Origin: Stutzerimonas stutzeri
Lineage (GTDB): Bacteria > Pseudomonadota > Gammaproteobacteria > Pseudomonadales > Pseudomonadaceae
Length of the DNA: 64,000 nt
NCBI GenBank assembly: GCA_002387205.1
Contig: DGLA01000010.1
Span: 634,507 to 698,506 of the forward strand
Direction: 5' to 3'
Shown: one piece after another, positions 44,897 to 55,997 of the stretch
Layout of the letters: every line of letters begins with the position of its first letter
Numbering within the stretch: the first letter of the stretch is position 1
Translations under genes and position numbers: made by a program
Notes under the pieces: model-generated
What the model was told of the DNA's origin: nothing
The model's database searches: none
Seen by the model: the letters and a program-made list of their open reading frames with translations, nothing else

Positions 44897-45886
44897 CTAG
44901 GCGCGCGGGACGACGATCAGTCCCGCACGCTCGCCGATGGCGACACCAGCCTGAGGGAACAGAATGCAGCCGTCCGGCTCCTCAGCAATCCAGCGAACGC
45001 CATCCCTGTCTTCTGCCAACAACATTCCCCTTGGCAGCCGGGAAAAATTCTCGATATCCAGCGGAAGGCGCAGCACGAAGTCGTCGCTCTGCTTGATGAT
45101 TTCTCGCGCGAGGCGGAACTTCTGCAGCGGTTTCGATGGATCATCCAGCGGCGGCGGTTCGCTGTCTTCGCTCCACGCGCAGGCGGCACGCAGAAAGATC
45201 GCAAGACATTCAGGCCAGACGCCGCCCGGCGCTTCAGCCATCTCCACCGTAAAGGCCTCAGCCGCATGGCGTGTCGCTGTATGCGCGGAGAACGTGGAAG
45301 ATGGCTTCTCCTGAATCAGGACCGCATCCACGGCCGCCTGCCGCAAACGCTGCAGGCTCATCTCGGAAACTGCCCGCCCCGCCACCCACGGGCAGACTGC
45401 GAACTGCGGCAGCCTGGACGCACGCATCGCCGAATGAAGATCGTAGTGCCAGCGCCGCCGCTGCGGATCGGCGAAGAACCGTGCCACCAGTGACTCCAGC
45501 TCGGCAGCGCGTCGCTGCTCGTAGCTGGGGCCCTGCGCGTGGGAGCCGCAGAACAGGCGATTCAGATCCTGCCCCACCCGGCGCACACCCTGCCGCATTG
45601 CAGGCGGGTTGCAGAACATCAGCAATAGCCGTGCCCGAGGATGCACCTCGCCCTGAACGATGGCCTGGATAAGGCGATCAAGCACCTGGATCGGGATGAC
45701 TTCACAGCCGTGCACGCCGGCGCTGAGCAACAGATCCAGCCCACCGTCCCGACCCGCTGCTGGCGTCACCTCAAGCACCCCTTCAGCAAGCCATTGCAAC
45801 CGTGCCCGTGCCGAGGTGTATTGAACCCTTTCACCAGGCACCTGCCCGGCCATCGTCATCTGCAGCAGGCCGCCCAGCGAAAGCAT
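44897..45886 (-). CDS. astE: Succinylglutamate desuccinylase
   Basis: AstE (AruE) releases glutamate and succinate in the last step of the arginine succinyltransferase pathway. The 329-residue protein has zinc ligands H59 and E62 in GVHGCEVIP and H151 in HYDLHSAMR, and the catalytic E215 in FTVEMAEAPGG. Compared with P. aeruginosa AruE it is divergent in several stretches but of normal length. It lies 10 bp after the PA0900-like gene, as in the aru cluster. Confidence 0.85.
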   Translation of the reverse strand: MLSLGGLLQMTMAGQVPGERVQYTSARARLQWLAEGVLEVTPAAGRDGGLDLLLSAGVHGCEVIPIQVLDRLIQAIVQGEVHPRARLLLMFCNPPAMRQGVRRVGQDLNRLFCGSHAQGPSYEQRRAAELESLVARFFADPQRRRWHYDLHSAMRASRLPQFAVCPWVAGRAVSEMSLQRLRQAAVDAVLIQEKPSSTFSAHTATRHAAEAFTVEMAEAPGGVWPECLAIFLRAACAWSEDSEPPPLDDPSKPLQKFRLAREIIKQSDDFVLRLPLDIENFSRLPRGMLLAEDRDGVRWIAEEPDGCILFPQAGVAIGERAGLIVVPRA

Positions 45887-45896
45887 CTCGATGCGA

Positions 45897-46184
45897 TCAG
45901 CTGTCGTGATTGCAGTCAGGGCCGTGGACGTGTTCGCCGTCGCCTGATTCCATCGGTTCCATCTCCAGCTCCAGGCTCACCAGGTTGGTCGCCAGCGGGC
46001 GTAGCAGCAGGTTGGCGTACTCGGTATCACCGTCTTCGACGTCCACGCCGATCATCAACTGGTTGTTGCCAACCTGCTGAATCCATACCTCGCGGCCCTG
46101 CCACATCACCGCAAAGCGGGTGCAGGAGGTTTCAAGCTGGGTACCGTCTACGTCTTCCAGAATCAGTTGCAGGCTGTCGCTCAT
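45897..46184 (-). CDS. Small conserved protein with metal-binding tail (PA0900-like)
   Basis: The 95-residue acidic protein ends in EHVHGPDCNHDS, a His/Cys metal-binding tail shared almost exactly with the SEC-C protein at 27922-28113. Its place before astE recalls PA0900 of the P. aeruginosa aru operon. Function is unknown. Confidence 0.7.
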   Translation of the reverse strand: MSDSLQLILEDVDGTQLETSCTRFAVMWQGREVWIQQVGNNQLMIGVDVEDGDTEYANLLLRPLATNLVSLELEMEPMESGDGEHVHGPDCNHDS

Positions 46185-46236
46185 GGTCGGATCTCCCTAA
46201 TAAACTGGACAGGGCGGCAAACCGCCCCGGTTGGGC

Positions 46237-47457
46237 TCAAGCCCTGGTGAGCATGGCTGCGGCTCGTTCGAATCGCGCAAGACCTTCGGCAATATCCGCC
46301 TCTTCGATGATCAGGCTCGGGGCCAGGCGGATCACATCGGGCCCAGCCTGCAGGATCATCAAGGCTTCCTTTTCGGCCGCATCGAAGATCTCGCGGGCGC
46401 GACCTTTCCAATCATCGTTCAGCACGCAGCCGATCAGCATGCCCATGCCGCGAACCTGACTGAACAGACCATGGCGCTGGCCGATTTCCAGCAAGCCCGT
46501 TTTGAAGCGTTCATGGCGAGCCTTCACACCATTCAAAACCTCAGGCGTGTTGACGATATCGACCACCGCTTCGGCCACTGCACAGGCCAGCGGATTTCCG
46601 CCGTATGTCGTGCCATGGGTGCCGACACTAAAGTGCGCCGCCACCTTTTCCGTCGCCAGCATCAACCCGATCGGGAAGCCGCCGCCGAGACTCTTGGCAT
46701 TGGTGAGGATGTCCGGTGTGACGCCGTAATTCATGTAGGCATACAGTTCGCCGGTGCGGCCCATGCCGGTCTGGACTTCGTCGAAAATGAGCAAGGCCCC
46801 GTGCCTATCGCAAAGCTTGCGGGCGCCTTCCAGATAGGCCTGGTCAGCGGGCAACACGCCGCTTTCGCCCTGAATCGGCTCCAGTACCACCGCACAGGTC
46901 TTGTTGGAGATTGCCGCGGCGAGCGCATCCAGATCGTTGTACGGCACATGACTGATGCCCTGGATCTTCGGCCCGAAACCATCCGAGTACTTCGGCTGGC
47001 CACCCACGGTGACGGTGAACAGGGTGCGGCCATGAAAGCTGTTCACGGCTGAGATGATCTCGCACTTCTCCGGCCCGTGATTATCGTGGGCGTAGCGGCG
47101 CGCCAGCTTGAACGCCGCCTCGTTGGCTTCAGCGCCGGAGTTGCAGAAGAAGGCCCGGTCGGCAAAGGTCGCGGCAGTGAGCTTCTTGGCCAGACGCAAC
47201 GCCGGCTCGTTGGTGAAGATGTTGGAGATGTGCCAGAGCTTGCCGGCCTGTTCGGTCAGCGCAGCCACCAGCGCCGGATGGGCATGGCCGAGCACGTTCA
47301 CGGCGATACCACCGGTGAAGTCGATCAGCTCTCGTCCGCTCTGGTCCCATACTCGCGAACCCTGGCCTCGCACGGGAATGAAGGCGGCCGGAGCGAAAGT
47401 AGGAACAATGACCTGGTCGAAATCAGCACGTTCTACCGGAGTGTGCGGGGCGGACAT
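46237..47457 (-). CDS. aruC: Acetylornithine/succinylornithine aminotransferase AruC
   Basis: The 406-residue class III aminotransferase has the PLP lysine K255 in LTNAKSLGGGFPIG and closely follows AruC/ArgD of Pseudomonas. It acts in arginine breakdown on succinylornithine and in synthesis on acetylornithine. ATG 47457 with AGGAG is preferred to the TTG just before it. In P. aeruginosa aruFGDB come next; here they are absent and the PA0900-like gene follows at 52 bp. Confidence 0.92.
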   Translation of the reverse strand: MSAPHTPVERADFDQVIVPTFAPAAFIPVRGQGSRVWDQSGRELIDFTGGIAVNVLGHAHPALVAALTEQAGKLWHISNIFTNEPALRLAKKLTAATFADRAFFCNSGAEANEAAFKLARRYAHDNHGPEKCEIISAVNSFHGRTLFTVTVGGQPKYSDGFGPKIQGISHVPYNDLDALAAAISNKTCAVVLEPIQGESGVLPADQAYLEGARKLCDRHGALLIFDEVQTGMGRTGELYAYMNYGVTPDILTNAKSLGGGFPIGLMLATEKVAAHFSVGTHGTTYGGNPLACAVAEAVVDIVNTPEVLNGVKARHERFKTGLLEIGQRHGLFSQVRGMGMLIGCVLNDDWKGRAREIFDAAEKEALMILQAGPDVIRLAPSLIIEEADIAEGLARFERAAAMLTRA

Positions 47458-47491
47458 CAAGGTTCTCCTGCGAGGCGATACACATGGAATG

Positions 47492-47517
47492 AAAAACGCC
47501 CCACCGTGGCGGGGCGT
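47492..47517 (-). terminator. Terminator of the crotonase gene
   Basis: A ten-bp stem with one mismatch (ACGCCCCACC with GGCGGGGCGT) is followed on the minus strand by TTTTTC. It ends the transcript of the crotonase gene ahead of aruC. Confidence 0.82.
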
Positions 47518-47576
47518 TGCTGGCGCAGTTTAAACGCTGGTCCGCCAGGAATGGGCGGTCCGGCGAAAAATTCTCT

Positions 47577-48272
47577 TCACTGGCCGATCGAATGCTGCCG
47601 ATCGAGTTCGATGGCTTGATCGAGGGTTTCGAGCAGAGCCTTGCGCACCTTCAGCTTGGTGTTCTTGTGGGCGGTCATGTTGATCTTCTTGAGCTGCTGG
47701 GCCGTTGCCCGGGCAACCGCCAGCAACTCTCCAGCCGGAACGACCCTGTCCAGGAAGCCCGCATCGACCGCCGCTGCAGGGCCGAAAAGCTCGCCGCAGA
47801 TCACCGAACGCTGGAACGCCGACTTGCGCAACCGATCACGCGCCAGTTCGATGCCGGCGTGGTGCATGGTCATGCCGATCTGCACCTCGTTCAGCCCGAT
47901 ATTGAATGCACCTTCCGCACCGATCCGGTAGTCCGAGGCCAGCAACAGGAACGCACCCTTGGCGATGGCATGCCCTGGGCAGGCAGTAATCACCGGGAAA
48001 GGATGGGCCAGCATTCGCCGAGTAAAGCTGGAGCCGGTGGCCACCAGGCTGATTGCGCTTTCGGCACTGGCAGTCATCACCTTCAGATCGTAGCCACCGG
48101 ACAGAATGCCCGGCTGCCCGGTAATGATCACGACCGCGCGATCCTGCTCGGCACGATCAAAGGCTGCGTTCAGCGCCTCGAACACCGCCGGGGACAACGC
48201 GTTGACCTTGCCGTTGTGCAGCGTCAGCGTGGCGATGCCGTCTTCGAGTTCGTAGGAAACCAGTTCACTCAT
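47577..48272 (-). CDS. Crotonase/enoyl-CoA hydratase family protein
   Basis: The 231-residue protein has the crotonase core: SGGYDLKVM (about 59-67, oxyanion loop), PVITACPGHAIAKGAFLLL and GLNEVQIGM with a candidate catalytic glutamate. It lacks the second standard glutamate at the alanine-rich loop, so its reaction may not be hydration. ATG 48272 begins the conserved domain; a long upstream extension is unlikely. Substrate is unknown. Confidence 0.82.
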   Translation of the reverse strand: MSELVSYELEDGIATLTLHNGKVNALSPAVFEALNAAFDRAEQDRAVVIITGQPGILSGGYDLKVMTASAESAISLVATGSSFTRRMLAHPFPVITACPGHAIAKGAFLLLASDYRIGAEGAFNIGLNEVQIGMTMHHAGIELARDRLRKSAFQRSVICGELFGPAAAVDAGFLDRVVPAGELLAVARATAQQLKKINMTAHKNTKLKVRKALLETLDQAIELDRQHSIGQ

Positions 48273-48401
48273 GACGAATATCTCTTGTTGGTAGTTGGCA
48301 GACGTTACCCAGCGCGACCGGCCAGGTAAAGCGCCGTGACTGACCGACAAGTCAGGCATCAAGGGCAAATCAGCGGCTGGCAGGCACGCCTGGCGGCACA
48401 C

Positions 48402-49706
48402 TCAGCCCTCGGCAGTTTCCGGCTCCAGCTCCAGTACCGCCAGCAGCTCCGGATGCAGAATGGACTGCAATTTCGGATCCGAGACGAACAGGCCATGGGC
48501 GCCGTCCGGGATACCGCTGCTGATTCGATAGGGAATGCCATCGGCATCGACTGTCAGCTGGGACAGATCCAGATACCGTGGATCACAGGGCTGCTTGGCT
48601 GCATTGCGCAACACCACGACCTTGGGTCGCAGATGCAGCTGCGGATGTTTTTCCAGCACCAGCCCTACTTCACCGGTGTGGAGTTCGACCAGCGTGCCAA
48701 CGGGAAACACGCCCAGCCAGCGGATGAATTCCTGCACCAGGGTTTCGTCGAACTGCTGGTCCGCGCCGCTGCGCAGCACGTCATAAGCGGTCTGGATCGG
48801 TCGGGCATCGTCGTAGGAGCGGTGGCTGGTGATCGCATCGAAGGCATCGACGATAGTGATCACCCGGGTGGTGAAGGGTATCTGGTAGCGATCGAGCCCC
48901 AGCGGGTAGCCTTTTCCATCAAGCCGCTCATGATGACCATAGGCGGCCTGGGCTGCAGCTGCAGGAATATCGGCCTGCGTACACAGCGCCTGGTAGCCGT
49001 AAGTGGGGTGCAGCTTGACCTGCCCGAACTCTTCTTCGGTGAGTTTGCCCGGCTTGTTGAGGATCAGGGGGTCGACCTTCATCTTGCCAACGTCGTGCAG
49101 CAGCCCGGCAATCCCCAAGACTTCTACCTTTTCATCGGACAGGCCGAGATGGGTACCGAACCCCATCGCCAGGATCGAGACCGAGAGGCAATGCAGGCTG
49201 GTATAGAGATCCTGGGATTTGAGCCGAGTCAGCCAGAGCATCGCGCTTTCGTTGCGCAACATGCTTTCCAGGTTGCGCTTGACCAGTGCCTGGCAGGCAC
49301 GGGTGTCGATGGGCCGCCCTTGCTGAACGTCCGTCAATACCTGATCCAGCACCTCTGTGCTGTGCCGATACGCTTCGCGCGCTTCCTGCACTTCGAGCGA
49401 TAAGGGGATGCGATTCATGGTGCGCTTGACACGCAGCGGTGTCGCCGTAGGGACGACCATCTGGCCTTCGCCGAGCACAACCCTTCGCGTGTCGTCGACA
49501 AATACATAGTCGCAGCGCTCACGCACCGCCTGGATGTGTTCAGGTTTCAGGAGCGGAAAGCCCTGGAAAAGGAAATCGGTCTGACGCCAGGGCCGATCCA
49601 GCTCGCAGATGTACATCCCGAGTTCGAGATAGCTGACATGCAGGCGGCGTTTGGTCGCAACCTGTACCGTGTCAGGGCGCTTTTTCCTGTGTCTGAATAA
49701 CTTCAT
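48402..49706 (-). CDS. HD-GYP domain protein with DUF3391 N-terminus
   Basis: The 434-residue protein has an N-terminal DUF3391 (ending near residue 120) and an HD-GYP phosphodiesterase domain with LLHDVGKMKVD (H204/D205) and HHERLDGKGYP (H258-P268). All catalytic motifs are intact, so it should hydrolyse cyclic di-GMP to GMP. No membrane segment or receiver is present. Confidence 0.92.
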   Translation of the reverse strand: MKLFRHRKKRPDTVQVATKRRLHVSYLELGMYICELDRPWRQTDFLFQGFPLLKPEHIQAVRERCDYVFVDDTRRVVLGEGQMVVPTATPLRVKRTMNRIPLSLEVQEAREAYRHSTEVLDQVLTDVQQGRPIDTRACQALVKRNLESMLRNESAMLWLTRLKSQDLYTSLHCLSVSILAMGFGTHLGLSDEKVEVLGIAGLLHDVGKMKVDPLILNKPGKLTEEEFGQVKLHPTYGYQALCTQADIPAAAAQAAYGHHERLDGKGYPLGLDRYQIPFTTRVITIVDAFDAITSHRSYDDARPIQTAYDVLRSGADQQFDETLVQEFIRWLGVFPVGTLVELHTGEVGLVLEKHPQLHLRPKVVVLRNAAKQPCDPRYLDLSQLTVDADGIPYRISSGIPDGAHGLFVSDPKLQSILHPELLAVLELEPETAEG

Positions 49707-49871
49707 GGAAGCCTTTCCTGGCTCTTCATACTCTCTTCGCTCGATCCCGGCGGCAGGAAACCGATGCCATCTCGTGTTCTGAACGCTAGAACATTCAAAG
49801 GTTCATTGCCAAATATCATCTGGCCAGTATCCAACCAGTACCTTAACCACATGAAAAAACTAAAAAACTTT

Positions 49872-49900
49872 TTGCCATCGGCAACCTGTTCGGCTACATT
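49872..49900 (+). promoter_or_regulatory. Candidate promoter of tRNA-Ser
   Basis: TTGCCA (49872-49877) and TACATT (49895-49900) are spaced by 17 bases and would start transcription about 30 bp before the tRNA. Confidence 0.55.
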
Positions 49901-49936
49901 AGCGCGCCTCGACGGACATCAGCTCCGTCGAGATCC

Positions 49937-50026
49937 GGTGAGGTGTCCGAGCGGTTGAAGGAGCACGCCTGGAAAGTGTGTATACGAGAAATCGTATCGT
50001 GGGTTCGAATCCCACCCTCACCGCCA
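49937..50026 (+). tRNA. tRNA-Ser (anticodon GGA)
   Basis: A complete class II tRNA of 90 nt with encoded CCA. The acceptor pairs GGTGAGG with CCTCACC; the anticodon loop CTGGAAA has GGA at 49971-49973; a long variable arm (ATACGA/TCGTAT) and the T-arm with TTCGAAT follow. It reads UCC and UCU codons. No integrated element is seen at its 3' end. Confidence 0.97.
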
Positions 50027-50037
50027 GACCTGACGAG

Positions 50038-50062
50038 AAAGCCCCGATATCGGGGCTTTTTT
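50038..50062 (+). terminator. Terminator of tRNA-Ser
   Basis: GCCCCGATATCGGGGC (palindromic) followed by six T residues, 12 bp after the tRNA. Confidence 0.92.
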
Positions 50063-50595
50063 GTATCCGCGAGTAAACGCGCCCTGCGCGCCCTCCTCTA
50101 TTGCCTTGCAAGCAGACTGCGCCGCACAAAAGCCGAGCCCGGCTTCGATATCCAGCGCAAGCCATTGCCAATGTCGTCGCTGAACCAACGACAGCACCGT
50201 TACCCGCAAATGTTCCGATTTCACCCGTTGTCGCTCCGCTTCACGGCGTGGCGTTTCCATTGGCATCAATGCGGCCATCGGCCCGGCTGGACGGCGCCGG
50301 TACCGATTGGCGCGGGACCGCGCGCGAAGCTCGCGGATCATCAGGGGACCCGGATGGGTGGCGGCCACCCCTCATGCATGCAGCCATGTGTCGGCCCAAA
50401 CCGTTCTCGCCCGGGCCTGGTCTGCTAATTGCTTTGCCTTCGACCAAGACAGCGGCAATCGACGGCCAGAGATCGACGAAGCAAATCGGCCGTCAGCGTG
50501 CAGACCGATCAGCAGATCGCGTGACCGAAGCGGCATGACGCGATTATTGACCGGCTCACTGGAGCCCCGCCTCAAACAACAACAAAGGCCGCCCC
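50063..50595. other. Gene-free stretch after tRNA-Ser
   Basis: I see no convincing gene, repeat or element in these 533 bp. Open frames on both strands have arginine/proline-rich, non-protein-like composition. There is no integrase and no tRNA 3'-end duplication. It may be the eroded remains of older sequence. Confidence 0.5.
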
Positions 50596-50691
50596 ATGCT
50601 CAAGCACAAGAAATTCCGGCAGGCAACATTGATCCTGATCGCAACAGCTATAATCCTGATCCTCCCTAACCTGACCCGGCTCATTGGCTGA
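50596..50691 (+). CDS. 31-residue membrane peptide
   Basis: The reading frame encodes a basic start (MLKHKKFRQ) followed by one hydrophobic helix (ATLILIATAIILILP) and a short tail. AAAGG seven to eleven bases ahead can serve as ribosome binding site. The positive-inside N-terminus and single helix look like a real small membrane protein. It is 30 bp before the rhodanese gene and may share its transcript. I cannot name a family. Confidence 0.5.
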   Translation: MLKHKKFRQATLILIATAIILILPNLTRLIG

Positions 50692-50721
50692 AGGGCCCAC
50701 GAGATTGCGCGAGAGGATTCC

Positions 50722-51075
50722 ATGTACCGACTGCTTCCGATATTGATGCTGCTGACCGTGACTGCCACGGCTGGAACCATAGACCAGCCCGCCGCCCTGG
50801 CCGCCCTGCAGCAACCGGACAGCGTTCTGATCGACGTGCGGACCGCACCGGAATACGCCGAGGGGGCACTGCCCGACGCCACGCGCATCGAGACGCAGCA
50901 CCTAGCTGAACGTATCGCCAGCGTGGCCCCCGACAAGCAGACCCCGGTCATCCTCTATTGCCGCACGGGCCGGCGATCTTCAGCCGCGCAGGATCTACTG
51001 CAAGGCATGGGCTATTCCAACGTCATCAACGCCGGCGGCTACGACGAGCTCAAATCTGTCGTCATGCCTCGCTGA
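50722..51075 (+). CDS. Periplasmic rhodanese-like protein
   Basis: The 117-residue protein has a signal peptide (hydrophobic core 4-16) and a single rhodanese domain with VLIDVRTAPEY near 35-45 and the active-site loop CRTGRR starting at C80. It could transfer sulfane sulfur to thiols in the periplasm. GAGAGG precedes the start. Confidence 0.88.
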   Translation: MYRLLPILMLLTVTATAGTIDQPAALAALQQPDSVLIDVRTAPEYAEGALPDATRIETQHLAERIASVAPDKQTPVILYCRTGRRSSAAQDLLQGMGYSNVINAGGYDELKSVVMPR

Positions 51076-51129
51076 AGCCATTCCACCGTCACCGTTTCGT
51101 TTACTTCCCGAGATCGCGGAACTAATGCC

Positions 51130-51163
51130 GAGCAGGGGCTACTGAAAAAGTAGCCCACTGCTC
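51130..51163. terminator. Hairpin between rhodanese and mscS genes
   Basis: GAGCAG-GGGCTACT pairs with AGTAGCCC-CTGCTC (one bulged A) around a GAAAA loop. It is a strong stem without a T-run, so a terminator or RNA-stability role is uncertain. Confidence 0.4.
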
Positions 51164-51203
51164 TGGCGCCTGGCCGCGCCCGCCCACCGGAGGATTCGAA
51201 TCG

Positions 51204-52331
51204 ATGAATTGGGACGTGATGTTGAACGAGAGGTTATGGATCAACACCGGCATTATCGTTGGCGTCACCCTCGTCAGTTATCTGGTGCTGCAGGCAATCC
51301 TGCGGATTATCACCAACCGCCTGCGCAAGCTGGCCAAAGGCTCCAGAAGCGGCTTTGTCGGCATCGCCGCGGAGATGCTCAGCCGCACCAGTCACATATT
51401 GCTTATTGCGCTTTCCCTGCTGGTTGCCCTGAAGGTTGTTGAGCTGCCGGAGCGCTGGGAGGCGGCGATGTCGCACGGCTGGTTCATTGCGCTGGCGTTC
51501 CAGATTGCCCTCTGGCTGGACGCCGGGGTCCGCCTGTGGATGGAAAGCCTGACCCACGATGGCAAGACGCGTAATCCGGTAACCACCACGATCATAGGCA
51601 TCATGGTGCGCATCGTTGTCTGGACGATGATGCTGCTGTCGATCCTCGCCAACCTCGGCGTGGACATCACGGCCATGGTAGCCAGCCTCGGGGTCGGCGG
51701 TATCGCCATCGCCCTGGCCGTCCAGACACTGCTCAGCGATATCTTTGCCTCGCTGTCCATCGGCATCGACAAGCCGTTCGAGATTGGCGACTTCGTGGTG
51801 TTTGGCGATGTCGCCGGCAACATCGAACACATCGGCCTGAAGACGACCCGCATCCGCAGCCTGAGCGGCGAACAGGTGGTGTGCTCCAACGCCGACCTGC
51901 TCAAGCAGACCCTGCACAACTACAAGCGCATGAACACGCGACGCATCGTGTTCAAGTTCGGCATCACCTACAACACGCCGTCGGACAAAGTGCGTGAAGT
52001 CTCGGCGCTGGTGAAGCGGATCATCGACGAGGTAGAAAACGCCAACTTCGACCGTGCCCACTTCCTGGCTTTCGATGACAGCCAGCTGACCTTTGAAGTC
52101 GTCTACATCATGCAGGTGCCGGACTACAACAAGTACATGGACGCGCAACAGGAGATCAACCTGAAGCTGCTCGATGGCATTCGTGGCATGGGCCTGCAGT
52201 TCGCCTTCCCCACACGCAGCGTGGAGTTCATCGGCGGCAGTTTCCCCGAAATCAGCGTTGCCGGCGTGCCAAAGGAGCAACCGGCGGCCAACCAGGAGGC
52301 AGACGCCTCACGCAGCCAGCCATTCGCCTGA
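51204..52331 (+). CDS. MscS-family mechanosensitive channel
   Basis: The 375-residue protein has four or so N-terminal membrane helices, then the pore helix (VASLGVGGIAIALAVQTLLSD, about 163-183) and the cytoplasmic MscS beta and alpha/beta domains (FEIGDFVVFGDVAGNIEHI onward). It would release solutes during osmotic downshock. The proline/alanine-rich tail of about 20 residues is not part of the fold. Confidence 0.9.
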   Translation: MNWDVMLNERLWINTGIIVGVTLVSYLVLQAILRIITNRLRKLAKGSRSGFVGIAAEMLSRTSHILLIALSLLVALKVVELPERWEAAMSHGWFIALAFQIALWLDAGVRLWMESLTHDGKTRNPVTTTIIGIMVRIVVWTMMLLSILANLGVDITAMVASLGVGGIAIALAVQTLLSDIFASLSIGIDKPFEIGDFVVFGDVAGNIEHIGLKTTRIRSLSGEQVVCSNADLLKQTLHNYKRMNTRRIVFKFGITYNTPSDKVREVSALVKRIIDEVENANFDRAHFLAFDDSQLTFEVVYIMQVPDYNKYMDAQQEINLKLLDGIRGMGLQFAFPTRSVEFIGGSFPEISVAGVPKEQPAANQEADASRSQPFA

Positions 52332-52373
52332 TCAGCCGTGCAGTGCCGGACCCACCGGCACTGCACCAGGCGA

Positions 52374-54329
<1,956 letters not shown>

Positions 54330-54582
54330 GGGCAGTACCTCACTCGTTGGTCCAGTTATCTGTCGAATAACCCTGTCCTACAGGCGAACCATACGAATCC
54401 AAACCATGCGCCTGATAGACGTCTTTTCACGGGCTAGCAGGCCGTCGGTGCCGCCTGAGATCCAGCATGGCCCGACAGCCTTCCCCCAATGAGCATAGAC
54501 GGTCTCGCCAGGGGTGTACTTTGCGCCTGTGCGCTGTCACAGGAAGACGGGGCGGATCGCCCGCACACTGGAACCCCCCGGC

Positions 54583-55914
54583 ATGTCCTCACCCACCAAC
54601 GCCCTGTTTCGTATTGCCAAGCGCATCAGCGAGAGCATCGCCTTCTATCCCGTAGTGATCGCCACCGGCTTCCTGATAGTCGCCGGCCTCGTCCTTGCGT
54701 TCGAATCGACCCCGCTGGCCGAAACCCTGCGTCGCGACCTGCCCCCGGGCCTCGTCGAAGCAGACAACGCGCGCGAAATCCTCGGCACCCTGATCACCGC
54801 CATCATTTCGCTGACGGTGTTCAGCTTTTCCATGGTAATGGTTGTGCTCAACGGTGCGGCTGCACGCCTCTCGCCCCGAGTGTTGCCCGGCCTGGTCAGC
54901 GATCGGCGCAACCAGATGATCCTGGGCTTCTATCTGGGCAGCATTCTTTATTTCCTGCTGATGATCGGCACCCTGGACAAGAACGATCCCGCCAGTGTGC
55001 CGACGCTTGGGCTGCTGTTGACGCTGCTGCTGGGCATGACCTGCATGGCGCTGTTTGTGGTGTTTATCCGCTCGGTTTCGCAATCGATTCAGGTCGACTG
55101 GGTCATCAACCAGCTCTTCGGGGATTCGTCCCGCAACCTGGAAAAGCGCAAGGAACGGATGGCCGGGATCACGCAGATTCCGGACCCAAGCGACTGGTGG
55201 TGCCTGGCCGCGACACGCCCGGGCTACTTGCGGGAGGTCAACGAGCGGCGCCTGTGCAAGCTGCTGCGCAAGCGCGACCTCACGGCAGTCGTCCAGGTGG
55301 AACCAGGCTTTTTTCTTATCGAAGGTCACCCCCTGCTGAGGCTCGATGGGGCCTTGTCCGACAAGGAAGCAGGCGAGGTACTGGACTGCTTCGACTTCCA
55401 CAACAACGAGTTCGCCGGCGCCAACATCTCGTACGGCATGCGCCAGATTTCCGAAATCGCCGTCAAGGCCATCAGCCCGGCCATCAACGACCCAGGCACC
55501 GCGATACGCGCCGTCAACCTCATCGGCCTGTTGTTGAAACGCCTCGGCGGGGTCCCGCCCTACGACGTTGGCTGCATGGACGATGGCCGCCCACGCCTTT
55601 TCTATCCGCAGCTGGACATGGAGAGCCTGCTGGAAGTGGTGGCTGCGCCGATCCGCATCTACGGCAGCCACGATCCCCACGTACTCATTGCCCTGCTGCA
55701 GTGCATGAAGAACGCCTTGCACGACAGCCCAAGCGACGAACAGGTCGAGGCATTGCATGGCGAGATCCATGCCCTGCGCGATGAGGCAGACGCCAAGGTC
55801 GAAAACCGGCGCGACCGATACGCAGTCAATGACCAGCTCGAGCGCATGAACAAGTTGCAGGGGCGCAAGCACCCGGGCGTGGAATTGCTGGTCCTGGACC
55901 GGACCCAGCGATAG
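54583..55914 (+). CDS. DUF2254 membrane protein
   Basis: The 443-residue protein has four membrane segments in its first 170 residues (around 21-43, 72-94, 117-135 and 145-165) followed by a long cytoplasmic domain. It fits DUF2254, whose function is unknown. ATG 54583 is chosen because residues before it (frame open from 54514) are not membrane-like. It ends at a shared bidirectional terminator. Confidence 0.82.
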   Translation: MSSPTNALFRIAKRISESIAFYPVVIATGFLIVAGLVLAFESTPLAETLRRDLPPGLVEADNAREILGTLITAIISLTVFSFSMVMVVLNGAAARLSPRVLPGLVSDRRNQMILGFYLGSILYFLLMIGTLDKNDPASVPTLGLLLTLLLGMTCMALFVVFIRSVSQSIQVDWVINQLFGDSSRNLEKRKERMAGITQIPDPSDWWCLAATRPGYLREVNERRLCKLLRKRDLTAVVQVEPGFFLIEGHPLLRLDGALSDKEAGEVLDCFDFHNNEFAGANISYGMRQISEIAVKAISPAINDPGTAIRAVNLIGLLLKRLGGVPPYDVGCMDDGRPRLFYPQLDMESLLEVVAAPIRIYGSHDPHVLIALLQCMKNALHDSPSDEQVEALHGEIHALRDEADAKVENRRDRYAVNDQLERMNKLQGRKHPGVELLVLDRTQR

Positions 55915-55951
55915 CCTGTCAAGCCGCGTCACGGCTGTGCGACAGATACAA

Positions 55952-55980
55952 AAAAGGGTGAGCACCAGGCTCACCCTTTT
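55952..55980. terminator. Bidirectional terminator
   Basis: A 12-bp stem (AAAAGGGTGAGC with GCTCACCCTTTT) and a five-base loop between the convergent DUF2254 and DEAD-box genes; A- and T-runs on both sides allow use from both directions. Confidence 0.92.
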
Positions 55981-55997
55981 CGATCACACCAGGACGA

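Noticed and set aside
49937..50595. tRNA-Ser as an attachment site for a genomic island
   Set aside because: No integrase, no repeated tRNA 3' end and core genes on both sides within 700 bp.
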